Below the pieces are notes generated by a model. The model was not told where the DNA came from, made no database searches, and saw only the letters and a list, made by a program, of their open reading frames with translations. Below, piece after piece: positions 1 through 5,495 of a DNA stretch of 5,495 nucleotides. The DNA is from Cytophagales bacterium. GTDB lineage: Bacteria; Bacteroidota; Bacteroidia; Cytophagales; Cyclobacteriaceae. How positions within the stretch are numbered: position 1 is the stretch's first letter; every line of letters begins with the position of its first letter. Where the stretch lies: positions 1 to 5,495 of the forward strand of contig JAJCYK010000651.1 of assembly GCA_029262935.1 (NCBI GenBank), given 5' to 3'. A program made the translations under genes and the position numbers.

Positions 1-1
1 A

Positions 2-154
2 TTAGAGCAAGAAAAAGACATTTTAGAGTCGGCTTTCACCACCGGAATCAGTGACTTAGATGAATTAGCAACTACTTCAGCGCGTTTGGGTGAAGTGCTG
101 CGCTTGATTGATGAGAAAACCTTAAGATGGATAGAGCTGGATGAACTAGCTTAA
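2..154 (+). CDS. ABC-F family ATPase, C-terminal end (5' truncated by window)
   Basis: The frame is open from the left edge and ends at TAA (152-154), giving 50 residues. They are rich in Leu, Glu and Asp and end in RWIELDELA. A charged helix (LEQEKDILES), then a short linker (TTGISDLDEL), then a second helix ending in R-W-x-E-L matches the tail that follows the second ATPase domain in ABC-F proteins (Uup/Ets-type). In Bacteroidota homologues this tail typically ends in a similar RWLEL sequence. Members of the family are cytoplasmic, have no membrane domain, and act on ribosomes or in DNA maintenance. Which subfamily this one belongs to cannot be told, because both nucleotide-binding domains lie outside the window. 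The assignment rests on the tail alone. An unrelated coiled-coil C-terminus is the main alternative. Confidence 0.7.
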   Translation, partial: LEQEKDILESAFTTGISDLDELATTSARLGEVLRLIDEKTLRWIELDELA

Positions 155-192
155 GTACTTCATTGTCGTGAATTATTGAATTTCTCTTCTAC

Positions 193-225
193 TTGTAAAT
201 CCCTTGACTCGTTCATGTATATTTC
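193..225 (+). promoter_or_regulatory. Possible distal Bacteroidota-type promoter
   Basis: TTG at 193-195 and TATATTTC at 218-225 are separated by 22 bases. The second box matches five of the six fixed positions of the TAnnTTTG -7 element known from Bacteroides and Flavobacterium. It would give a leader of roughly 95 bases before the ATP-grasp gene. In AT-rich spacer DNA such matches are common, so this is a weak call, and the proximal candidate at 275-305 competes with it. Confidence 0.2.
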
Positions 226-274
226 CAAGAATTATATTAAAATGGACCTTATTAAGGAAATTCAGTGTCGGATA

Positions 275-305
275 TTGTTGACATCACAAAAGTAAAGTAA
301 GTTAG
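275..305 (+). promoter_or_regulatory. Possible proximal promoter of the ATP-grasp gene
   Basis: Tandem TTG triplets (275-277 and 278-280) lie 20 or 17 bases ahead of TAAGTTAG (298-305). That box agrees with five of the six fixed positions of the Bacteroidota -7 element TAnnTTTG, and the spacing is in the usual range. Transcription would start near 310, leaving a leader of fewer than 20 bases before the TTG start codon. This is inferred from consensus only. Confidence 0.3.
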
Positions 306-327
306 GCCCACAAAAAATTCGGTCTAT

Positions 328-1392
328 TTGAGACACCCGCAAAATATAGCGATATTATATCAAGCACACCCTCCTCCAATAAAAGAAGGCCTCCCAAAGC
401 CCGTAAAAATAGGAGGTTACTCCGATAGCGGCGCCGACATCGCCTGCGAATTGATCAAACACGGCATAAACGTCATTACACCTGTGGATCAACCTCAGAC
501 AGATCATGATTATGACTGGGTGTTCCCCGATACTAATACGGGTATTTCCCAGGCCATAGAGCGAGGAGCAAAAATTTTGTGGTTAAATACAGTCTTATAC
601 CAAGGACATGCCATAGAAAATTTCTTTGAATTCCATATTCACTTAGTAGGTCAATGGCCAGGTTCCGTAGATATATACGATAATAAGTGGACCACAAATC
701 AACTGCTAAAGAATAAGGGCATTCCCATACCTGAGGCGTTGTTAATTTCAAAACAACAAATGAAAACCTACTCACTTGAATTAGATTTCCCATTGGTCAT
801 CAAGCCTATAAGAGGAAGAGGTAGTCAAGGCGTTTTCAAGGTTGAAACTCAAGAACAATTAGACTTAAAACTTGATGCTTTCTTTTTAAGTGAAGCGTTT
901 GGGCCCTCGGTTTATATTGAACACTTTTTAAGTGGACAGGAAATAACGGTTACCGTATTGCCCCCTGGTAACTATCAAATGGAAGATGGCGTGAAATACT
1001 ACGACGGATCTTGGTGTCTACCTGCCGTTAAAAGATTTAATCATCATGAGGGCATTGCTCCTTACAATGGAATCGTGGCGGTTACCCAAAACAGCGCGGT
1101 GTTGGGTAATGAAGAGCTAAACTCCCCGCAAATTAAAAAGGTCTACCAATTTTGTGAAAAGGCTGCGAACTTGTTAAATATTCAAGCCCCTATCAGGATG
1201 GATTGGCGCACAGATCAAAATGGAAAGTACTTCTTATTCGACCTAAATATGAAGCCAAACATGACCGGGCCATCTCGTCCTCATAGAAAAGATCAGGATA
1301 GTTTATGTTCTATCGCTGCCAGGGGTGTGGGATGGGACTATGGCGATTTATTAAAAAACATATTAGCTCAGTATTGGGATGGGAGGCATTGA
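328..1392 (+). CDS. Stand-alone ATP-grasp domain ligase (D-Ala-D-Ala ligase-like fold), substrate unknown
   Basis: This 354-residue cytoplasmic protein carries the marks of an ATP-grasp carboxylate-amine ligase, which activates a carboxylate as an acyl-phosphate using ATP. The N-terminal part (7-115) is a pre-ATP-grasp region with the conserved-looking stretch IGGYSDSGADIA (28-39). The D/K-W/T-N-x-L-L segment follows (about 118-127). FPLVIKP (154-160) supplies the ATP-binding Lys159, followed by the glycine-rich loop RGRGSQGV (162-169). The nucleotide-contact strand is YIEHFLSGQEI (196-206, Glu199 and Glu205). The probable magnesium ligands are Asp292 (RMDWR) and Asp305/Asn307 (FDLNMKPNMTG). 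All key residues are present, so it should be active. The start is TTG at 328: an in-frame TAA sits at 298-300, no ATG occurs before codon 145, and the family motif begins only a few residues later. No Shine-Dalgarno sequence is visible. The family is widespread, but I know of no established substrate, and no biosynthetic partner is adjacent. True D-Ala-D-Ala ligase (Ddl) is unlikely given the divergent ends. Confidence 0.9.
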   Translation: MRHPQNIAILYQAHPPPIKEGLPKPVKIGGYSDSGADIACELIKHGINVITPVDQPQTDHDYDWVFPDTNTGISQAIERGAKILWLNTVLYQGHAIENFFEFHIHLVGQWPGSVDIYDNKWTTNQLLKNKGIPIPEALLISKQQMKTYSLELDFPLVIKPIRGRGSQGVFKVETQEQLDLKLDAFFLSEAFGPSVYIEHFLSGQEITVTVLPPGNYQMEDGVKYYDGSWCLPAVKRFNHHEGIAPYNGIVAVTQNSAVLGNEELNSPQIKKVYQFCEKAANLLNIQAPIRMDWRTDQNGKYFLFDLNMKPNMTGPSRPHRKDQDSLCSIAARGVGWDYGDLLKNILAQYWDGRH

Positions 1393-1417
1393 ATTGTTGA
1401 GCCACAAGATAGGCATA

Positions 1418-1449
1418 CTGGACCAGTGGGTTCCAAACATTAGGTCCAG
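1418..1449 (+). repeat. Inverted repeat with alternative hairpins after the ATP-grasp gene
   Basis: CTGGACC (1418-1424) and GGTCCAG (1443-1449) are perfect 7-base complements around an 18-base loop. The left arm can instead pair with GGTTCCA (1429-1435), leaving one T bulged and a four-base AGTG loop. The element lies 25 bases beyond the ATP-grasp stop codon. No T-run follows, so it is not a classical intrinsic terminator. It may be a weak 3'-end structure of the upstream transcript, or chance. Confidence 0.35.
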
Positions 1450-1530
1450 CAATAACTTCAGAAAAATTAATATATTGGACTGACAGTTTAAAACGAAACG
1501 AGCTTATTCTCTTTATTAAACTTTGACCGC

Positions 1531-2211
1531 ATGAATCCCACTAAAACTACTGGCAGAATACTAGGTTTACTCTTTTTGCTCACGACTATTGCTGGTGGGA
1601 TAGGAACCACCATTAGAGGGCTCTCAGGATCTGACGTTGACACCTCTGCCTTCCTAGTGAGCGTTCTTGAAAATACCAATAAAATGAACCTGGCTATTAG
1701 CCTGGATATGCTTAGCAGCCTGATAGCAGTACTTATTGCGTTATATATATTTCCATTTATTAATGCCTTTAACCAACGGCTAGCAGTGGGTTATTTTGGT
1801 ATTGCCAGCATCAATTTTGTGATACTTACGGTAAGCAACGTCATTCACGTGGCATTGCTTTCGGTGAGTACAGATTTTGCCGCCCTGGAGAATTCTGTCG
1901 ACTATCCGTACTTTATCGCTTTAGGAAAAATGTTGTATAGCAGTTATTATTGGGTGCATTTTTTTATGTTATTGATGTACAGTATTGGGGGCTCCTTATT
2001 ATACTTTTATCTTTTGAAAGCTCGGCTGATTCCTAGTTGGTTGGCTATTTGGGGGCTTTTGGCCTCGGTTATCGTATTCGCCGGTGGCGCGTTACAACTG
2101 GCTGGGCTGTCAGTTTCTATGCTCCTTTTTGTGCAAAATGGTATCTTTTTGCTCACATTTATTGGATGGCTATTGATTGTTGGCTTTCGCCCAAAAGCCT
2201 ACCAGGAATAG
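1531..2211 (+). CDS. DUF4386 family integral membrane protein
   Basis: This 226-residue, very hydrophobic protein has about six predicted transmembrane helices: roughly 9-28, 58-78, 86-112, 137-162, 168-192 and 195-219. The opening (short polar start, then G-R-I-L-G-L-L-F-L-L) and the segment ARLIPSWLAIWGLLASV (164-180) are typical of DUF4386. In that family a positively charged turn and a Pro precede helix five. Length fits the family, which usually runs from about 210 to 240 residues. The function of DUF4386 is not established. A location in the inner membrane is inferred from the helices, and there is no enzymatic motif. The ATG at 1531 is the natural start because it directly precedes the first helix, and the upstream region is AT-rich without a Shine-Dalgarno sequence. 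The GNAT gene begins 18 bases after its stop, so the two are probably transcribed together. Confidence 0.85.
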   Translation: MNPTKTTGRILGLLFLLTTIAGGIGTTIRGLSGSDVDTSAFLVSVLENTNKMNLAISLDMLSSLIAVLIALYIFPFINAFNQRLAVGYFGIASINFVILTVSNVIHVALLSVSTDFAALENSVDYPYFIALGKMLYSSYYWVHFFMLLMYSIGGSLLYFYLLKARLIPSWLAIWGLLASVIVFAGGALQLAGLSVSMLLFVQNGIFLLTFIGWLLIVGFRPKAYQE

Positions 2212-2229
2212 CTGGTTATAGAACATGCT

Positions 2230-2784
2230 ATGACCGATAGTGTAACCTTAGTCAAAGTTGGGTTAAATGAATTATCCCCATTGCAGGTTATTTGCAAAAT
2301 TACCTACATCAGATACTTCCAGGACCATTGGCGAGCAAACGGCCTAGATCAATATCTTGAAGAACAATTTGGGGCCATGCCCCTACAAGTTGATCTAAGT
2401 AGCGATACTATCGATTACTTTTTTATTACTTTTAACGAGCAACGCGTGGGCTATCTTAAAATTAACTACCACGCCGAGTTTGACTCATCGAATCATCAGA
2501 CTGGTTGTGAGTTAGAAAAGATGTATTTACTTCCTCAAAATAAAAGCCAGGGCATTGGAGAACGAGCCTTGAATGCATTAGTTCGGTTACTGGAACCAAC
2601 CCCGCACAACATTTTATTTTTGCATGTGTTGGATACAAATAAGAAGGCCATCCGATTTTATGAAAAACTAGGATTTATATTCTATAGCAAGATGCGTTTG
2701 GATTACATACATTTCAAAGAAGATCTGAAAGGGCTAAATAAAATGTACATTCCACTAAAAGATCGAAACAGCCAGGATAAATGA
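2230..2784 (+). CDS. GNAT family N-acetyltransferase, PaiA-like
   Basis: This 184-residue cytoplasmic enzyme is predicted to transfer an acetyl group from acetyl-CoA to an amine. The N-terminal segment ITYIRYFQDHW followed by DQYLEEQF (24-47) resembles the helical start of PaiA-type polyamine acetyltransferases, which typically carry a T-F/Y-x-x-x-F ... Y-L-x-x-x-F pattern. Motif A runs from CELEKMYLLP (93-102) into NKSQGIGERAL (104-114). There the K-x-x-G-x-G form replaces the usual R/Q-x-x-G-x-G and forms the CoA pyrophosphate loop. Motif B is LHVLDTNKKAIRFYEKLGF (131-149), with Asn137 and Tyr144 in the expected places, Tyr144 being the usual general acid. The protein appears complete. The polyamine substrate is only suggested by resemblance; small-molecule amines or protein N-termini are equally possible. 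The start is ATG at 2230, 18 bases after the DUF4386 stop, which supports an operon. Its TGA overlaps a possible small gene starting at 2781. Confidence 0.9.
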   Translation: MTDSVTLVKVGLNELSPLQVICKITYIRYFQDHWRANGLDQYLEEQFGAMPLQVDLSSDTIDYFFITFNEQRVGYLKINYHAEFDSSNHQTGCELEKMYLLPQNKSQGIGERALNALVRLLEPTPHNILFLHVLDTNKKAIRFYEKLGFIFYSKMRLDYIHFKEDLKGLNKMYIPLKDRNSQDK

Positions 2785-2921
2785 AAAAATACCCAACCCC
2801 AATTCCAATTCTAACGCCGTTGAAATCAACCATCCAATGGGTTGGAAATGGTAACTATAGTTTTCATCGTGATGAACTCCTCCTCTTATCCGTTAGCGAA
2901 CATTTGGATTACATCAGATGA
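2781..2921 (+). CDS. Possible small protein (46 residues), unrecognised
   Basis: An ATG at 2781 overlaps the GNAT stop as ATGA, an arrangement common in translationally coupled genes. It opens a frame of 46 codons ending at TGA (2919-2921). The product starts MKKYPTPIPILTP, continues with an aromatic and polar middle (QWVGNGNYSFHRDE), and ends in a Leu-rich stretch (LLLLSVSEHLDYIR). There is no signal peptide, no clear membrane helix and no domain I recognise. It fills most of the 192-base gap before the next gene. A frame this long arises easily by chance, so the ATGA junction is the main support. It could also be a decayed remnant of a longer gene. Confidence 0.3.
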   Translation: MKKYPTPIPILTPLKSTIQWVGNGNYSFHRDELLLLSVSEHLDYIR

Positions 2922-2976
2922 AAATCAAAAGTGCCGATGATTGCTTATCTTAATAAAGATTTAATCATTATTATAA

Positions 2977-4638
2977 ATGACCTATTTTAATCGCCTTCTG
3001 CTCCTTGCCATTAGTTTCATTTTAGCCACTTGTCAATCCGAACCAAGCTCAAAGCCTGTAACTACACCTAGTACTTCCGAATACCAGGATTTGATTGCGT
3101 TATTTAAGGATTGGCGCTCGTTTGAAAAACCTCCACTTTTGGATGGAGCTCCAGATTATCGTTCTGCAACTTTTGAGAAACGCTGGCCTGAATTCAAACA
3201 ACTGCAAGCAAGGCTGCAATCCATTGAAATCTCCTCCTGGGTCACTGCGCAACAAATAGACTGGTATATAGTATGGGCAGAAATGAATGGCTATGATTTT
3301 AATCATAACATTCTCAAACCTTGGGTAAGAGATCCGGCATTTTACAAATCTCTTTGGAGTTATCGCAGTGATGTACCTGCTCATGAAGGGCCAACTCATC
3401 ATGGGACTACAGAATTATGGACCTACGCATTTCCCTTGAGTGCCGAAGAAAAAGAGCGGCTACTTACAGATCTGCAAGTAATACCTGCTCTGAATGAACA
3501 AGCCCAACTCAATCTGACTGGCAATGCCAAAGACTTATGGGTTGCCGGCATCCGGGATATTCGATCCCAAAGCCAAAACCTACGGGCCATTCTGGACCAA
3601 CCAGGAGTGATGAATCACGTAGATCTAGTGGAAGCTATTGAATTGGCTGCAAACACAACTGATCAACTAGCTTCATGGTTACAATCTGAAGCTTCATCCA
3701 AAACAGGTCCATCGGGAATTGGCAAGGAAAATTATACTTGGTACCTCCAAAATGTGCATTTAGTACCACTCACTTGGGAAGATGAGGTGATGATTCTTAA
3801 GCGTGAATTGGCCCGGGCATGGTCCTCCTTAAAATTAGAAGAACATCGAAACAGAGATTTACCGGAGCTAAAAGCTGCTAATTCCCCGGAAGCCTATAAC
3901 ACCCTAGCGGAACAGTCCGCAGCGAGTTTGATGACCTTTTTAGAACAAGATGAGATTGTAACGGTTAAGGAATATTTCGATCCAGCACTGCGAGAACACT
4001 TAGGTCAATTTGTACCTGCTGATAAGCGTAATTTCTTTTGGATCACTGCACATCATGACCCCAGACCTCTTTACTCACACTTTTATCATTGGTTTGAATT
4101 GGCTCGAATGGATCAAGAACCACACCCTAGTGAGATACGGCGAGGGCCGCTGCTTTATAACATATTTGATTCTAGAAACGAGGGCACAGCCACTGCCGTG
4201 GAAGAAACATTTATGCAAGCCGGATTGTACGATGACAATCCTAGGGTTAAGGAGATTGTATACATCATGATTGCCCAACGGGCAGCAAGAGGCTTGGGTT
4301 CATTATACGCACATGCTAATGAGATGACCATGGAGGAAGCTGGCGGTATTCACTCAGAATACACACCGCGGGGATGGATGAAAACGGAAAAGGAATTATT
4401 GATCTTTGAACAACATTTATATTTACGACAACCAGGTTACGGCACCAGCTACATTACGGGCAAATGCTTGCTCGAAAACGCCATGATGGATTATGCCAGA
4501 GCTGAAGAATTGGCAGGTAGACCCTTTGCTATTAAAGATTTTCTTGATCAATTAAATGCCATTGGCAACATTCCAATTTCTTTGGGTCACTGGCAAATGA
4601 CGGAAAGTAACAGCCATCTCCAGGGGATTATTCAATAG
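2977..4638 (+). CDS. Putative lipoprotein of the DUF885 (peptidase MA-like) family
   Basis: This 553-residue exported protein has an N-terminal signal (Arg6, hydrophobic 7-17) ending in L-A-T-C. Cys19 is the likely lipidated residue, although Thr at -1 is a relaxed lipobox. A Ser/Pro/Thr-rich linker follows (20-34). The mature part is mostly helical. DUF885 landmarks include [14 protein letters not shown] (249-262), the EGTATAVEE helix (402-410) that matches the usual E-G-W-A-x-Y-x-[18 protein letters not shown] downstream of it, and [14 protein letters not shown] (483-496). The C-terminus is F-x-x-x-x-x-x-x-G-x-I-P-I-S-L. Family members are thought to be zinc peptidases related to gluzincins and usually carry HExxPGHH before the E-G-W helix. 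Here the equivalent region reads [11 protein letters not shown] (364-374) and lacks the His-Glu pair, so peptidase activity is doubtful. The ATG at 2977 directly precedes the signal peptide. The OsmC gene follows after 31 bases. Anchoring in the inner or outer membrane is inferred. Confidence 0.8.
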   Translation: MTYFNRLLLLAISFILATCQSEPSSKPVTTPSTSEYQDLIALFKDWRSFEKPPLLDGAPDYRSATFEKRWPEFKQLQARLQSIEISSWVTAQQIDWYIVWAEMNGYDFNHNILKPWVRDPAFYKSLWSYRSDVPAHEGPTHHGTTELWTYAFPLSAEEKERLLTDLQVIPALNEQAQLNLTGNAKDLWVAGIRDIRSQSQNLRAILDQPGVMNHVDLVEAIELAANTTDQLASWLQSEASSKTGPSGIGKENYTWYLQNVHLVPLTWEDEVMILKRELARAWSSLKLEEHRNRDLPELKAANSPEAYNTLAEQSAASLMTFLEQDEIVTVKEYFDPALREHLGQFVPADKRNFFWITAHHDPRPLYSHFYHWFELARMDQEPHPSEIRRGPLLYNIFDSRNEGTATAVEETFMQAGLYDDNPRVKEIVYIMIAQRAARGLGSLYAHANEMTMEEAGGIHSEYTPRGWMKTEKELLIFEQHLYLRQPGYGTSYITGKCLLENAMMDYARAEELAGRPFAIKDFLDQLNAIGNIPISLGHWQMTESNSHLQGIIQ

Positions 4639-4669
4639 AAACATCACAATCAAGCAAAAGTAGCGAGTC

Positions 4670-5083
4670 ATGAAGATCACTGCAGAAGTTAGATCAGACA
4701 ACCATCAACATTCGGTTGTCGTTAAATCCGGGGATAGTAACCAAGAATTGCAAGTACCCGTTCACACAAACGGACAGGGGTCGTCAATAAATGGCGGGGA
4801 GTTTCTGTTTGTGGCTCTTGCTACTTGTTTTTGCAACGACCTTTACCGCGAGGCTAATAAAAGGAACCTCACGATTCATACAGTGGAAGTACAGGCCGCA
4901 GGTGAGTTCTCCGCAGAAGGTGAGGCCGGATACAACCTAGTCTATAGTGCAAAAGTGACAGGAGATGCGCCTGACCGGGTATTGAAAGAGCTTATTGTTC
5001 ATACGGACCAGGTAGCCGAAATTCATAACACACTAAGACAAGGAGTAACCGTATCGTTGTTAAACTGGAAACAAATTATATGA
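4670..5083 (+). CDS. OsmC family protein, resolving cysteine absent
   Basis: This 137-residue protein has the OsmC/Ohr fold: an N-terminal beta region (1-35), then NGGEFLFVALATCFCNDLYREANKR in the central helix (41-65), a beta segment TVEVQAAGEFS (71-81), and a C-terminal helix and strand (about 102-134). Cys53 in A-T-C is in the position of the peroxidatic cysteine used by OsmC and Ohr to reduce organic hydroperoxides. The second, resolving Cys usually lies in a C-P-V/I-x-x-T-L pattern of the C-terminal helix. Here that site reads VAEIHNTL (115-122), so Ala116 replaces Cys and Glu117 replaces Pro. The only other Cys is Cys55, making C-x-C. The protein is probably cytoplasmic. It lies 31 bases after the DUF885 gene, and its TGA overlaps the start of the MDR gene. 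The family is secure; peroxidase activity is not. Confidence 0.9.
   Translation: MKITAEVRSDNHQHSVVVKSGDSNQELQVPVHTNGQGSSINGGEFLFVALATCFCNDLYREANKRNLTIHTVEVQAAGEFSAEGEAGYNLVYSAKVTGDAPDRVLKELIVHTDQVAEIHNTLRQGVTVSLLNWKQII
5080..5083 (+). promoter_or_regulatory. ATGA stop-start overlap (OsmC / MDR)
   Basis: ATG (5080-5082) of the MDR gene overlaps TGA (5081-5083) of the OsmC gene. No Shine-Dalgarno sequence precedes it, so a terminating ribosome probably restarts here. This sets the MDR start and shows that the two genes share one mRNA. Confidence 0.75.
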
Positions 5084-5495
5084 AAGCCGTTATATGGTCC
5101 AAATATGGTCCAGCAGAATTGTTAAAACTAAAAGACGTACCTAAGCCATCACCTAAGGACAATGAGGTTCTTATAAGAATTCGGGCCGCCACTGTTACCG
5201 CCGGTGATTGCGAGCTGCGTAGATTCGATATCCAACCTTGGATTTGGTTACCGGTTCGTTTGATTATGGGAATCTTCAGTCCTAGGAAACCCACCTTGGG
5301 ACAAGAGTTCTCTGGTGAAGTAGAGGCTGTTGGTAAAAATGTAACGAAATTCCAGCCAGGAGATAAAGTGTTCGGACCTAGTGGAATGAGTATGGGAGCC
5401 TATGCTGAATATAAGTGCGTATCAAGCGGGTCTACTATCACTCATAACCCCGCAAATATGACCTTCGAAGAAGCTGCCACAGTACCTACAGGCGG
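5080..5495 (+). CDS. NAD(P)-dependent MDR oxidoreductase, quinone reductase-like (3' truncated by window)
   Basis: The ATG at 5080 shares ATGA with the OsmC stop codon. The 138 codons visible before the edge cover the GroES-like catalytic domain of a medium-chain dehydrogenase/reductase. The landmarks are the family start MKAVIWSKYGPAELLKL, NEVLIRIRAATVTAGDCELR (28-47), LGQEFSGEVEAVG (73-85), FQPGDKVFG (91-99), GAYAEY (106-111), and MTFEEAATVP (127-136), the lead-in to the nucleotide-binding domain. The zinc-type dehydrogenases have G-H-E; here it is G-Q-E (74-76), so this is a member without catalytic zinc, like quinone or enone reductases. The Rossmann fold, and therefore cofactor choice, lies outside the window. 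The likely role is NAD(P)H-dependent reduction of a quinone, enone or aldehyde in the cytoplasm. Pairing with OsmC suggests a redox or detoxification unit. Confidence 0.9.
   Translation, partial: MKAVIWSKYGPAELLKLKDVPKPSPKDNEVLIRIRAATVTAGDCELRRFDIQPWIWLPVRLIMGIFSPRKPTLGQEFSGEVEAVGKNVTKFQPGDKVFGPSGMSMGAYAEYKCVSSGSTITHNPANMTFEEAATVPTG

Noticed and set aside
153..160. Eight-base palindrome AAGTACTT at the end of the ABC-F fragment.
   Set aside because: It partly overlaps the stop codon, has no loop for an RNA hairpin, and has no second copy nearby to suggest an operator.
323..330. TCTATTTG, a near match to the TAnnTTTG promoter element.
   Set aside because: Transcription would start inside the ATP-grasp coding region, downstream of the only plausible start codon, and no TTG lies at the right distance upstream.
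2037..2240. Open frame overlapping the DUF4386 3' end in another frame.
   Set aside because: It lies almost wholly inside a well-supported membrane protein gene and has no recognisable features.
2793..2845. Inverted repeat CCAACCC (2793-2799) and GGGTTGG (2839-2845) after the GNAT gene.
   Set aside because: A 39-base loop and no T-run make a functional terminator unlikely, and the repeat lies within the possible small gene.
2947..2960. Small hairpin ATCTT-AATA-AAGAT ahead of the lipoprotein gene.
   Set aside because: A five-base AT-rich stem in AT-rich DNA is too weak for a terminator or an operator claim.
3100..3402. Antisense open frame of 100 codons within the lipoprotein gene.
   Set aside because: It is opposite a clear protein-coding gene, encodes a composition without domain character, and has no promoter or start context. 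It is a shadow of the sense codons.
5092..5112. Direct repeat ATATGGTCCA at 5092-5101 and 5103-5112.
   Set aside because: It lies inside the first codons of the MDR gene. The two copies fall in different reading frames and encode normal family residues, so chance is the simplest explanation.

Overview
The window reads as an ordinary chromosomal stretch from a member of the Bacteroidota. The evidence is the moderately AT-rich sequence, starts without Shine-Dalgarno boxes, possible TTG / TAnnTTTG promoter elements, and the style of the proteins. It is not a close match to any genome I can name. All supported genes lie on the + strand. I see no rRNA, tRNA, CRISPR array, insertion sequence or phage module.

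Layout: (1) Positions 2-154 are the last 50 codons of an ABC-F type ATPase. (2) A 173-base gap with two possible promoters leads to a complete stand-alone ATP-grasp ligase with a TTG start (328-1392). (3) A 138-base gap containing two mutually exclusive hairpins leads to a six-helix DUF4386 membrane protein (1531-2211). It is followed after 18 bases by a PaiA-like GNAT acetyltransferase (2230-2784), and the two are probably co-transcribed. (4) A possible 46-residue small protein (2781-2921) overlaps the GNAT stop codon. (5) A putative lipoprotein of the DUF885 peptidase-like family (2977-4638) is followed after 31 bases by an OsmC-family protein (4670-5083). The OsmC gene overlaps by ATGA the start of a zinc-less MDR oxidoreductase (5080 to the window edge).

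How the genes relate: the clearest functional unit is OsmC plus MDR. Both are redox or detoxification enzymes, and their overlap points to coupled translation. The other genes look like small housekeeping or accessory units standing side by side, and no obvious pathway links them. I did not find a convincing new multi-gene system. The points most worth checking are the apparently altered metal-binding motif of the DUF885 protein, the missing resolving cysteine in the OsmC protein, the unknown substrate of the ATP-grasp enzyme, and the reality of the 46-codon frame.
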